A stretch of DNA of 64,000 nucleotides from Lasiosphaeria ovina (Eukaryota > Ascomycota > Sordariomycetes > Sordariales > Lasiosphaeriaceae), in assembly GCA_033439765.1 (NCBI GenBank), contig JAULSN010000009.1:124001-188000 (forward strand). Reading direction: 5' to 3'. Within the stretch, counting starts at the first letter, position 1, and every line of letters starts with the position of its first letter. Below, piece after piece: positions 32,400-41,780 of this stretch. A program made the translations under genes and the position numbers. The notes under the pieces were generated by a model. The model was given only the letters and a program-made list of their open reading frames with translations, was not told where the DNA came from and ran no database searches.

Positions 32400-35057
32400 A
32401 GCGTAGCGGGGGGGGGGGGGGGTAAATGGCTTCAATTATATGGTAGGCACGATCCAAAACAGTTTATACAGATAGCGACAACATGGAACAGCCCCTGATG
32501 CTCTCCCACCACCCACTGAGGCGAACCGATCGCCCAAGCCCTTGCAATGGGCCCGGACGACGTGGAGATTATATCTTTGCCGACGTCGAGTCGGCCCTCT
32601 TCGCCTGAGGGGGTCGAGGGGCCGAGGGCCGTAAGGCGAGTATTGCCCGTGCTAGACATGGCATTGGCGCAGCGCTCGCAACAATGCAATGCAATGCAAA
32701 TATGGCAATGCAAATATGGCAATGCAAATACGCCAAATACAAATATTTGCAAGGCAAATAGGGTAAAAAATGGCCCAAATAAGGCAAATTGAAGCCATTC
32801 CGACCTGTCAACACGATGACGAGCCCTCCCGGGAGTCCCCTTTACCTAACCCGACAGTCCTCGGAATTCCCCCGGCTCGAATTCCGCTCAAAGCTCGGTG
32901 CCGACTGCATCGATCGAAAGCTTCCTTCCCGAGCCTGCCTCCATGGCGGACCGCATCAAAGCCCTGCGCGCGGTAGACTCCCCAAGTCTTCATTCAGCTG
33001 AACGGAGCCACCGTAGAGAGGCTGTCTCTTCTCTTTTACCGTGAGGGTGCTGAATGTTTCTCGAATGGGGATTGGTTAGTTTACGTCCGTGTCAAAATGG
33101 GAGGTGGGAATTGGTCAATCGGATAAACCTCAGACTCCTTAAGCAGCGGAATACCGAGCTTGCGAGCAGCCCGCCGCTTTATGTCTGGAGGGCCGCCGGA
33201 GGCACCGTTCAGCGACCCCTTCCTGACTTGCCAGGTAGCTTATTTTAACGACCTGAACCTTTGGCTCTGTATACTGGCAGGAAGGAAGCGCTACGTGTTG
33301 GAAGCGTGGTGGGTCTTGGAGAAGAAGAAAAGAACATGGTGGATTCTTGCGTGGGGTGTCTTTACTACCGCATTGAGCCCGGCCGGGGAGCACCTCGCCG
33401 GCCGTCAATGGATTTGTTCCCTTTGCCCTGATGTTACCATGTATGCTTGCTCCTACGGCTACGTCTTTAGCGGCTCTGCACCTCAACGCCCGTACACGAT
33501 AAATTTGACCCTGCGTGAAAGCCCATCGAGACCATGGAGACCACAGTTGATTGAGCCCGAGGACCCGGCCGAGGAGGGCCCGGCCAAGAAGAGGAGGTAC
33601 GGCAACGTATTGGAAAATGCATACGCGCAACGTGCCGGGGCATCAGCGAGATGGCCGACTGTTGTATACCGATTCCGTTGCATTTGGCTGATGCTTTCGA
33701 GGAAGCAGTCCTTGACTGGGGTCATCGAAGACTCTCTATTCCTTTCCACATGATCGAAGGAACCTGCTTTTTCGCCACACATGTTGACCCTGGTTTCGCC
33801 CGGATTATTAGTAGGCACATTGTTGCCCAAGTCAGCTAATAATACGATCAAGGCCATGGGTGGAAGAAAGATTTGCTAGCCGAGCACGACAACTAGGCGA
33901 TAAAAATAACGCAGAGTAAGCACAAAAAAAAAAAACACCTCTCCTTTTGACGCGTGGACTTGGCCAAACGGCCATGCCCTCTTTGGTATATATTTCTACA
34001 CTTTGTCGATGCCTCCGGGAGCAGCTTGAGCCGGGCCTTGATGCCGACGGGCCGGGAGGATTCCGAGGCGCGCAAATCCTCAAGGAATGGCGCAAACGCG
34101 GGCCAGCCCGGTAAAGCTTCACAACCTCGTACACCATATTTCGCTACAACCCTCGACGCCGGGCTTCCTTCGTCAACGTCGCCAACAGGCGGCTGAGCGC
34201 CCGCGCGGAGCTCGAGGCTATCGGTGATCAGGTTTTCTTTGACGACGATTTGGTCGGGCTTCAATTACGGGCTGACAACAGTACCCGACGGAACTCTGTT
34301 TGTTCCATGATTGAGAGGGCTGATATCATTACGACTTGGCCATGTGCTAGATTACTGGACCTTCCAGTCGCTGCAAATTCCCGACCCGACAAGAAGAGTC
34401 CCTGTTGCCCCATGTATCGAGCGCCGAAGACTGGCATATTTTTGAAGCAAGTCAAGAACCAGTTGGAACCCTTCAAAGTCATCACCAAGCGCTGCATTGG
34501 CGAACATGTGGAGCTGAGGAGTCCAGAGCTGATGCACGAGAGAGAGCGGGCGAGATGTTGTCAATGACCAATGTAAAACTGTTGGGAGGAAAGGTAAGGA
34601 CTGGATTGCTTGGAGGAAGTCTAGCTATCTGGGCCACAGCGGAATATATATGTGGAAATGATGGCCTGGCCACGTATCTTCTTGCCCATATGCTTGTGGT
34701 TCCTTCGATTTGCCCCCGGCGGCCCTGCGGCCCTGCGGCGGTGGGGCGGGCCCCGTGCTGCAGGGGGAGCAGAGGCCTCCCGTCATCGTCGCCAGCGTCC
34801 GACGCCGGCGGGCCGTAAGGCGAGTATTGTCCGTGTTGAGCATACGTTGGGCTTGGGGCCCAACTCGCGGCGGCCGTAATGGTCGTCCCGCCAAGAAGAC
34901 GACAGAGGAATTGGACTCGGAAATGGCCAACCGCATACGTTAGGCTTGGGGCCCAACGTATGTCCCAAGCCCAACGTATGCTCAACACGGACAATTCTTC
35001 TGGCGGCTGGCGTCGCCGGGCTTGCCATGTCCCGGCCTCAGCGGCCACGTGCCGGCC
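32400..35057. other. Repeat-rich stretch with decayed ORFs
   Basis: GCAATGCAAATATG units repeat at about 32685-32730. A block around GGCCGTAAGGCGAGTATT occurs at about 32625 and again at 34811. The minus strand at 33900-34564 has several readable pieces in different frames (MFANAALGDDFEGFQLVLDL, GREFAATGRSSNLAHGQVV, KPDQIVVKENLITDSLELR) that look like one broken protein I do not recognise. Confidence 0.4.
34829..34992. repeat. Fold-back sequence with 29-bp perfect arms
   Basis: 34829-34857 is the exact reverse complement of 34964-34992 (arms begin GTCCGTGTTGAGCATACG). A further imperfect copy of the TACGTTGGGCTTGGGGCC core lies at about 34935-34958. The loop is about 106 bp. The text on the left side of the arm also occurs at about 32625, so this is a dispersed repeat, perhaps a fold-back element. 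Confidence 0.8.
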
Positions 35058-35480
35058 TCAGCGGCCACGTGCCGGCCTCAGCGGCAGTTCAAAAGACTGC
35101 CTGCTGCCCTCCCCGGGAGTCTCGTCCTTGACGGCAGCCACGGGTTCGTCCTTCACAGCGGCTGGTTCGTCCTTCACAGCAGCCACGGGTTCGTCCTTCA
35201 CTTTGGGGGCGGCTTCGTCACCCCCAGGAGTGAGTTCGTTCTTCGTCCGCCGCTCCTCTTCAAGCAAGTCGCGCAATCTCTTCTCGACCATCTCTTTGAC
35301 AGTTGGGAATCTCAGTCTATCTGGGTCGCCGACGTCGAACGGCTCCCACCATGCTGGATTGTCTAGGTCACCGAACGTGATGAGCTCGCAGGGGTCGATC
35401 CAGAGCGGGTCCTCCAGGGCGAACCTGACCTTCCAGTCCGTCTTGCCATTGCCCACCTTGAGGAAACCCGGTAGGTGCAT
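35058..35480 (-). CDS. Small acidic protein with repeated VKDE motifs (140 aa)
   Basis: I take ATG 35480 (MHLPGFLKVG) as start because text upstream is TTG/GTG repeat; the same frame stays open further 5' only as His/Thr low complexity. Residues 1-75 look globular (DWKVRFALEDPLWIDPCELITF, NPAWWEPFDVGDPDRLRFP). The C-terminal part holds four VKDE repeats (KVKDEPVAAVKDEPAAVKDE...), each fitting the SUMO-acceptor pattern hydrophobic-K-x-E. The family is not recognised. The C-terminus ends in RPARGR at a tandem-repeat border (GCGGCCACGTGCCGGCCTCA, 35020-35085), so the 3' end may have been altered by the repeat. Confidence 0.45.
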   Translation of the reverse strand: MHLPGFLKVGNGKTDWKVRFALEDPLWIDPCELITFGDLDNPAWWEPFDVGDPDRLRFPTVKEMVEKRLRDLLEEERRTKNELTPGGDEAAPKVKDEPVAAVKDEPAAVKDEPVAAVKDETPGEGSRQSFELPLRPARGR

Positions 35481-35700
35481 TGTGGTTGCTGTTGTTGTTG
35501 TTGTTGTGGTGTGGTTGTGTGGTTGCGGTGATGTAGTTGTGGTGGTGGTTGTTGTTATTGTTGTTGCGGTGGTGTAGTTGTGGTGGTGTAGTTGTGGTGG
35601 TGTATGTAGTTGTGGTGTGGTATGCTTGGCAAAAGGTGATGTATGTAGTTGTGGTGTGGTATGCTTGGCAAAAGATGATGTGACTGAAGGGAAAAGGGAA
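35470..35700. repeat. GTT/GTG simple-sequence block upstream of the small acidic gene
   Basis: Long runs of GTTGTT, GTGGT and TAGTTGTGGTGG, including a direct duplication of about 39 bp (TATGCTTGGCAAAAGRTGATG with flanking TGTAGTTGTGGTGTGG) at about 35605-35685. It covers the presumed promoter of the 35480 gene. Confidence 0.8.
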
Positions 35701-35769
35701 AAAAAGGGGGAGAGGGAAGAGGGAAAAGGGCCTCCCATATGTAGTCGCAGAGGGTGGCCGAACTACGGT

Positions 35770-35845
35770 CGGTCCTAGTGCCGCAAAACTCACCAAGTCC
35801 ACCAAATCCACCACAAGACCGCAGCCTGCAGAGTCAGAGTCAGAG

Positions 35846-35876
<31 letters not shown>

Positions 35877-36603
35877 TTGAGCTTGAGCTTGAGCTTGAGC
35901 TGAACTCCGGTCCTAGTGCCGCAAAACTCACCAAGTCCACCAAATCCACCACAAAACCGCAGCCTGGAGAGTCAGAGCCAGAGCTTGAGCTTGAGCTTGA
36001 GCTTGAGCTTGAGCTTGCGCTTGAGCCGAACTCCGGTCTTAGTGCCGCAAAACTCACCAAATCCACCAAATCCACCACAAAACCGCAGCCTGGAGAGTCA
36101 GAGTCAGAGCCAGAGCCAGAGCCAGAGCTAGAGCTAGAGCTTGAGCTTGAGCTTGAGCTTGAGCTTGCGCTTGAGCCGAACTCCGGTCCTAGTGCCGCAA
36201 AACTCACCAAATCCACCAAATCCACCACAAAACCGCAGCCTGGAGAGTTAGAGTCAGAGCCAGAGCCAGAGCCAGAGCTAGAGCTTGAGCTTGAGCTTGA
36301 GCTTGAGCTTGCGCTTGAGCCGAACTCCAGTCCTAGTGCCGCAAAACTCACCAAATCCACCAAATCCACCACAAAACCGCAGCCTGGAGAGTCAGAGTCA
36401 GAGCCAGAGCCAGAGCTTGAGCTTGAGCTTGCGCTTGAGCCGAACTCCGGTCCTAGTGCCGCAAAACTCACCGAATCCACCAAATCCACCACAAAACCGC
36501 AGCCTGGAGAGTCAGAGTCAGAGTCAGAGCCAGAGCCAGAGCCAGAGCCAGAGCTTGCGCTTGAGCCTGAGCTTGAGCTTGCGTTTGAGCCTGAGCCTGA
36601 CTA
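35770..36603. repeat. Compound minisatellite (about 120-145-bp units, six copies)
   Basis: Each unit starts with GGTCCTAGTGCCGCAAAACT, continues CACCAARTCCACCAAATCCA and CCGCAGCCTGGAGAGTCAGA, and ends in variable runs of the hexamers AGAGCC and GAGCTT. Unit length differs by hexamer number. All frames on both strands stay open for hundreds of bases (for example minus-strand Ser/Gly repeats), which reflects the repeat and not a gene. Confidence 0.9.
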
Positions 36604-36624
36604 GGCCGGGCCTCCAGGGCAACC

Positions 36625-37089
36625 GGAATGCCGTAGAGTGAGCGGATGTCCGGTTGTGGGGGAGTTTGAGGGCAACTGGGCCGTAAGCTAGGAAAGGAAT
36701 GGGCTCATTTTGCGCACTAGCGTCAACTTTGGCGTGACAAGTACGTCACCAAGTCCGCCAACCCACCAAATCCACCAAGTCCACCAAGTCCACCAAGTCC
36801 ACCAAGTCCACCAATGCCCCAAATCCTTATCTCAGCAACTCAGACGTCTTTTTCCAGGCCAGGGAATGCCGTAGAGTGAGGGGATGTCCGGTTGTGGGGG
36901 AGTTTGAGGGCAACTCGGCCGTAAGCTAGGAGAGGAATGGGCTCATTTTGCGCACTAGCGTCAACTTTGGCGTGACAAGTACGTCACCAAGTCCGCCAAC
37001 CCACCAAATCCACCAAGTCCACCAATGCCCCAAATCCACCAATGCCCCAAATCTTCATCTCAGTAACTCAGACGTCTTTTTCCAGGCCA
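36625..37089 (+). repeat. Tandem duplication of about 238 bp
   Basis: The unit beginning GGAATGCCGTAGAGTGAG at 36625 repeats from 36863. Within each are 9-bp CCACCAAGT runs (five or more in the first copy). Each unit ends in CAGACGTCTTTTTCCAGGCC, which is also the terminal sequence of the helicase element, so the array abuts or is derived from that element's end. Confidence 0.85.
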
Positions 37090-37404
37090 GGGGGGGGGGA
37101 AGGGGTTGCCCTCGGGCAGGTGTAGATTGAATGGCCCACGAAGCGGGCCGGATGGGGCGCTGGACAAATCCACACCAAATTTACTTTTAAATTGTCCCGC
37201 TAGCCCATTTGAGTATTTAAGACCCCAGGACCCACAATTCCGCCCAGAACGCCTGGAATGTGTTGGCCCTGATCCGCGCGTACGAAAATAAAAAATCCTA
37301 TTGGTTCAATTTTATTTAAAAAGCGGGTCTAGTGATCTTTTCCCAATTGGTATGCCACCGTGGCCACCTTCCTCGCCAACACAGGTCTGCGTTTCCTGGG
37401 ATAA
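37060..37404 (+). mobile_element. Short non-autonomous derivative of the helicase element
   Basis: 37060-37265 matches the right end of the helicase element (10477 back to about 10225: CTCAGTAACTCAGACGTC, CCCGCTAGCCCATTTGAGTA, CCAGGACCCACAATT). 37285-37404 matches its left end (about 7765 back to 7612: AAATCCTATTGGTT, AAAAAGCGGGTCTA, AATTGGTATG, CCTTCCTCGC). The helicase-containing middle is missing. This is what a MITE-like internal-deletion derivative looks like, about 345 bp with imperfect inverted ends. Confidence 0.7.
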
Positions 37405-37418
37405 CCAAATCCCCCCAA

Positions 37419-37530
37419 AACACATCCTGTCAATGCACCAAAACCACCAAGACACATCCTGTCAATGCACCAAAACCACCAAAACACATGTTGTCAATCC
37501 ACCAAATCCGCCAAGACACATGCTGTCATT
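37419..37530 (+). repeat. Tandem repeat, about 31-bp unit, four copies
   Basis: Units around ACACATCCTGTCAATGCACC followed by AAAACCACCAAG, gradually diverging (ACACATGTTGTCAATCCACC, ACACATGCTGTCATTGCAAG). Confidence 0.8.
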
Positions 37531-37574
37531 GCAAGCAATACGATTCCATCGCCGCGTATGTTGATGCTAATCGG

Positions 37575-37710
37575 AGGATCCTTCCCAAGGAACAAGCGCT
37601 CAACAGCTTGAGCAGCTAAAACCGAAGAAAAGGGAAATGCGGAACGAAAAGGACCGACTTTCAGAACATCTAAAGCTTCTTCGCAAGGCAACCAAGGAAC
37701 TAGAGAATTC
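37575..37710 (+). pseudogene. Shuffled module: coiled-coil exon piece (copy 1)
   Basis: Reads QLEQLKPKKREMRNEKDRLS and KLLRKATKELE in one frame, a basic coiled coil. Near-identical copies lie at 42834-42995 and (inverted) 45508-45602, with tail pieces at 45677-45725 and 56054-56090. No start or stop belongs to it here, so it is a fragment. Confidence 0.7.
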
Positions 37711-37805
37711 CGACCCCGCGAGTGGCACCGGCGGGTGCCCTTCGTAACACCTGCGCCATGCTTGGAAATGGCCGCGCATCGCGAAGCCGGCCTGTCAATG
37801 ACGGG

Positions 37806-38036
37806 TCGTCTAATCCAAGATCCAAGGGACGCAAGTCCACCCAACCGCCCAGGCGACAGGGCACGCCCCGGGCGGCCATCTCTTCCAACACCACACCACA
37901 CACCACACACCAGACGGTCTGTCAATGACCCAAGAAGCGGCCCGGTCGTCTAATCCAAGATCCAAGCGACCCAAGTCCACCCAACCGCCCAGGCGACAGG
38001 GCACGCCCCGGGCGGCCATCTCTTCCAACACCACGC
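37806..38036 (+). repeat. Direct repeat of about 88 bp with 55-bp spacer
   Basis: GTCTAATCCAAGATCCAAG through CCATCTCTTCCAACACCAC occurs at 37806-37893 and 37949-38036. Further downstream a 38-bp unit (GGGTTCCTCGGCCAGCCCAT...) is tandemly duplicated at about 38078-38150, and a (GGAACC)4 run lies at 38273-38297. Confidence 0.8.
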
Positions 38037-38512
38037 ACCACAGTGCCCTTTCCAGGGACGGGAGCAGCATTGCGGGTTCCTCGGCCAGCCCATCCCAGAG
38101 AAGCAGCATGGGTTCCTCGGCCAGCCCATCCCAGAGAAGCAGCATGGGGCGCCACCGTACCAGGGGCAGCAACAACACAACCCCTGCGACAGGGTCGCCT
38201 CGTCGGGCATAGCAGCAGCCGCCGCCACGGTTGCCAGCCTCTGGCCCATCCGGCCTCCTTCCCGTCCCTACGGAACCGGAACCGGAACCGGAACCGCGCC
38301 GGCGAGTGCCAGAGCCCCCATGTCAATTCCGACTCCAGAATTACCTCCTGCCTCCAACAGCAAGCCAGGTTTCTCGGCCAGACTTGGCTATCGACCCGAA
38401 CCGACCAGGTTGTGTTTGCCGTTCCGTGGCTTCTTGCAACAACCCTCTTCTTTGACACCTTCCTCCGTTAATTTCCTTACCTACAACAACCTACGATAAC
38501 CTCTCCGCCAGC

Positions 38513-39008
38513 ATGTCGATACTCCCGTGCTCTGGCAGTTTCTCGATGCCGCCACCACCGCCACCCTCCCTCGCTCGGGCCACGGGCGAGAAGAAGCCCA
38601 TCTTTATGCACATTGGCTTCCAGGCCGAGCCGACCACTGTAGGTGCCTTGCCTTGCCTTGCCTTGCCTTCCTGCCCTTCCTTTCTTTACATGCCCATGAT
38701 AAGCACATACTGACCTGCCTTCTCTTCTCGCCAAGGACTCGTTCTCCAACCCTACTGTGGCCGCGTTCCTCAACGATGCCTTCATCCCTCTTCTTGTCGA
38801 CCGTGAAGAGCGCCCCGATCTCGACACAATCTACCAGAACTACAGCGAGACCGTCAACGCTACCCGAGGCTGGCCCCTCAACCTGTTCCTGACCACCCCC
38901 GACCTCTACCCCATCTTTGGCGGCACCTACTGGCCCGGCCCGGCCAGCGAGCACGAGCACAGTCTTGCCGGCGACAGTCTGCCCGGAGACGGTGGCGACG
39001 TACAGTAA
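38513..39008 (+). pseudogene. Thioredoxin-like DUF255 protein (YyaL/SSP411 type), 5' part
   Basis: Exon 1 (38513-38638, MSILPCSG... EKKPIFMHIGFQAEPTT) joins through a 97-bp intron to exon 2 (38736-39008): DSFSNPTVAAFLNDAFIPLL, VDREERPDLDTIYQNYSETV, GWPLNLFLTTPDLYPIFGGT. This is the conserved N-terminal thioredoxin-like domain of the DUF255/SPATA20 family. In relatives the GFQ segment is followed by a CHxCHxM redox motif; here it is absent and the exon goes to AEPTT. The frame ends at 39008 because an 8-base deletion (near 38999) shifts it; the continuation FLAVSRKIYTFWVEQEERLK is visible downstream, twice. The rest of the protein (about 600 residues in relatives) is missing. Confidence 0.7.
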
Positions 39009-39236
39009 CTTTCTCGCCGTCTCGCGCAAGATCTACACCTTCTGGGTGGAGCAAGAGGAGCGGTTGAAGCAACTCCAAGTTCAGCCTGCGCAATCACCAG
39101 AGTCTGCCCGGAGACGGTGGCGACGACGAGACGTACAATGACTTTCTCGCCGTCTCGCGCAAGATCTACATCTTCTGAGTGGAGCAAGAGGAGCGGTTGA
39201 AGTAATTCCAAGTTCAGCCTGCGCAATCACCAGCTG
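38978..39236 (+). repeat. Tandem duplication of about 125 bp in the DUF255 fragment
   Basis: CTGCCCGGAGACGGTGGCGACG through CAGCCTGCGCAATCACCAG occurs twice (38978-39091 and 39103-39230). The second copy keeps GACGAGAC that the first lost, and has changes that create TGA (CTTCTGAGTGG) and TAA (GAAGTAATTC). Confidence 0.8.
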
Positions 39237-39242
39237 TACTAG

Positions 39243-40046
39243 TACTAGCTCGGCGGCGCCAAGAACATGTACATGGGCCACATGCAGACCGAGACGCCCT
39301 ACTACCAGCGCGCCCCCAACGCCGCCCCCTACACCATCGGCCGCTTCCCCACTGACCCGTCGTTTGGCGACTGCGCGGGCGCGGCGGGCTTTTGGAAGAA
39401 AGAACTGCCAGCTGGGCTGCACGGCCACCGAGAGCTGCCAGAGCTACACGACGGGCCTGTGGCTGTTCAACCTGTTCACCAAGGGCAACACGCAGATGTG
39501 TTGTTCAACGACACAACGGCCAATGGGTACTGCTGTTCAACGACACACGGCCAACGGCTACACCAGCGAGGTCGCCGCCTGGCTGCCGCTGGCCCTGGCC
39601 CTCGGCGGCGGCGACATGGGACTGGGCAACGGTACCACCGGGGCCGGGTCCGGCGACGTCTACGTCGACCCGGGGCTGTGGGGCTCGGCCAAGTCGTGCG
39701 CACCACCCTGCACGTACGTGCTACCGCCGGCGACGCTCAAGACACGCACCACGATCAAATTCCCGCCATCAACAACTAGGCTCGAGGTGGGCTGGACGAC
39801 GACGGCCGTATACACCGACAGCGGCTCCACATCAACAACAAGCATCTGCACCAACTCACGATGCCGCCCCTAACAACAAACAAGATGGACTTGTCCAATA
39901 TGCCGATCCCGGACGGCTTCACGGCGACCGTCATCACGCCGCAGCCCAGCGTCGTGCCGCCGCCGTTCGTCGTCACCGACAGCCCCGACCCCAGCGCCAA
40001 GCACCCGCCCAACTCGCGCACCATCACGCCCAAGCCGTGGCCGTGA
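39243..40046 (+). pseudogene. C-terminal piece of a GH18 subgroup C-like chitinase
   Basis: Frames alternate but together read GDCAGAAGFWKKE, GCTATESCQSYTTGLWLFNLF, LPLALALGGGDMGLGNGTTG, CAPPCTYVLPPATLKTRTTI, then KFPPSTTRLEVGW and, in the last frame, PSVVPPPFVVTDSPD and TITPKPWP. The PPCxYVLPP..L.T.TTI..PP..T.LEVGW layout is characteristic of the long C-terminal region of large secreted fungal GH18 subgroup C (killer-toxin-like) chitinases. The catalytic DxxDxDxE part and LysM domains are absent. At least two frameshifts (about 39400 and 39840) and a duplicated segment (CAACGACAC..GGCCAA, about 39505-39555) break it. The identification rests on motif memory only. Confidence 0.45.
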
Positions 40047-40130
40047 CCTTGGCCCAGACATGTCGACGGACGAAGACGACGCCTGCGCAGACCATGACAC
40101 GCTTGATTGGTTTGTCTTGGATGAGAGCCA

Positions 40131-40246
40131 CGGTGTGGCTAAGCCGCGGCGCCATCACAGCCGCGGTGTGGCCAAGCCCAGCGCCACCACAGCCATGGTG
40201 TGGCCAAGCCGCGGCGCTACCACAGCCACAGTGTGGCTGAACCGCA
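40131..40246 (+). repeat. Tandem repeat of about 36 bp, three to four copies
   Basis: Units around GGTGTGGCCAAGCCGCGGCG followed by CTACCACAGCCA, degenerate. Confidence 0.8.
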
Positions 40247-40293
40247 GAGCCATTCACAGACCAGTGGACCGTCGGTTGGTATGCCGAGCCTCC

Positions 40294-41193
40294 TTATTTC
40301 TTGAGGAGCTGCTTGTGCTGCTCATCGAGATACTCCTCGTCCGAGGCGTCAAGGATGTGGTACTCCTCGTCAGTCAAGAAGTCCTCGTCGGAGGCATCCT
40401 GTGCCCACTCGTCGTCGCAATCCCCGCAGTCTTCCTCGTGGGGAGAAGACTCCGATTTGGCGTCCTCGTGGACAGTAGACACCGGGGACTCGGCATCGAG
40501 CTTGAAGAATGTGAATCGGCTTGGCTCAAGGGCAGCAGCCGGGTCGGCCTCCTTAGCCTCATCCTCGATAGTCTCGGCTTCTTGAACTGGCTCAACTTGG
40601 TGGCCGAGGACTTCTTGAGCTGAGGATTTCTCTAGAGCAGGAACTTCTTCATCGGTTGGTGAAAGATCAGGGAGATCGTCGTCGGTCTCCTTCTCGACTT
40701 CCTTCTTGGCCTCGACAACCGGAATTTTACGCTCGACAACAACGTCGCACCACAGACGGTGGCCAAACTTGAGGCCGTCCTTGGTGGAGAGGCGCCAGTT
40801 CGAGACGAACCTTCCGTTGCGTTGAGGGGTCCTCAACAGAACCGAGAAGGGGAACGTCTCACCAGGGAGGATGGTATGGTTACAGATGGTAGACCCGGAA
40901 GACGACTCGAGGTCCTCGGTCGCAGCTAGGCGGGTAGGATTCATATGACCCATCCAGTCACCACCGACATACTTGACAGAGCAGCCGACCGGCCAGGGAA
41001 CATTACCCTCGTTGCGGGGAGAACCCATGTCTGCTCGGGCCGTACATATCAGCAACGGGGGCGGCTTGGTGGTAGGGGACCCCCGAAAAGCCGGGGACGA
41101 CGGGCGAGGCGGAGGCGGAGGCGCTGCTGCCTTGGCCCCCCTGAGCGCCGGCGCTGCCTTGCTTCCTTGCACGACCGGGGCCAGCGCGGCCAC
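40294..41193 (-). CDS. Chimeric ORF: shifted SANT-gene piece fused to an NBR1-like FW domain
   Basis: A 299-codon open frame. From about residue 53 it reads RNEGNVPWPVGCSVKYVGGD, NPTRLAATEDLES, ICNHTILPGETFPFSVLLRT, NGRFVSNWRLSTKDGLKFGH and RLWCDVVVE, the FW (four-tryptophan) domain of NBR1-type autophagy receptors. An acidic tail ends FLTDEEYHILDASDEEYLDE, with YHIL a possible Atg8-interacting motif. NBR1 proteins link cargo to Atg8 at the forming autophagosome. The first 45 codons (APALRGAKAAAPPPPP...) come from the inverted SANT-gene copy at 41030-41240 read in another frame, so this start is artificial. PB1 and ZZ domains of a normal NBR1 are missing. The ORF is therefore a 3' fragment of an NBR1-like gene joined to foreign sequence, and could give a fusion protein if transcribed. 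Confidence 0.65.
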   Translation of the reverse strand: MAALAPVVQGSKAAPALRGAKAAAPPPPPRPSSPAFRGSPTTKPPPLLICTARADMGSPRNEGNVPWPVGCSVKYVGGDWMGHMNPTRLAATEDLESSSGSTICNHTILPGETFPFSVLLRTPQRNGRFVSNWRLSTKDGLKFGHRLWCDVVVERKIPVVEAKKEVEKETDDDLPDLSPTDEEVPALEKSSAQEVLGHQVEPVQEAETIEDEAKEADPAAALEPSRFTFFKLDAESPVSTVHEDAKSESSPHEEDCGDCDDEWAQDASDEDFLTDEEYHILDASDEEYLDEQHKQLLKK

Positions 41194-41240
41194 GTCTGCG
41201 GATGATGGGATTCACCGTGGGATCAATAACCCTTCCCGGG
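41030..41240 (-). pseudogene. Inverted partial copy of the SANT/Myb-like gene
   Basis: On the minus strand: DPGRVIDPTVNPIIRRRGRA, then RKQGSAGAQGGQGSSASAS, SPVVPGFSGVPYHQAAPVAD and MYG, nearly the same as residues ~70-160 of the gene at 56674-57488. Only about three CCTCCG hexamers are present, against 18 there. Both ends join unrelated modules (NBR1 at about 41030). Confidence 0.8.
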
Positions 41241-41780
41241 TCGGTTGGTAGGGCGAGCTCGAGAACCGGTTCATTGAGACCCGCTCCATGCAGCAGGATC
41301 GCCCTCGCGGCGGCCGCGGCGGACCTCGTGGTGGTGCCCGCGGAGGGTTGCTCCGAGTCTGTAATGGACACTTTCCGCCGGCGGGGCCGACGACTTGGCT
41401 TGGGACGCAAATTGGTGCGACCTTGGCCTAGACATGTCGACGGACGACGATTCTGGCAGCTCCTCCGATGACGAGCTCATTACGGGGCCGACGAGATCCG
41501 CCGTATCGTGTCCGACTGGGGCTTGAGCAGGAGAAGCAGGACCACGTCCAGACCGAACAGCATGTGCAGGAGCTGGAGACTGAGGTTTATGGTGTTAAGG
41601 CGGTCCTCGAATCTCACCATGCCATTCGCAGCTCAGCGCCACAGACCCCCAGGGCCAACGGCTCCTTCTTGGGGCGGTCTGGCTCGCCATTCGGCACGCC
41701 AGCCTCTATGCGCGGCAAGGCATCCTTCCGCGCGACTGGGCAAGAAGACTCGCACTTGTCATTCGTCCTGAGCGCTAAAT

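Noticed and set aside
35368..36492. 374-codon minus-strand ORF rich in Ser and Gly
   Set aside because: It is a read-through of the compound minisatellite; the other frames are equally open and the repeat explains it. Only the small frame from ATG 35480 is kept.
39392..40240. 282-codon plus-strand ORF
   Set aside because: Arg/Pro/Thr-rich out-of-frame reading of the GH18 C-terminal fragment, whose own frames carry the recognisable motifs.
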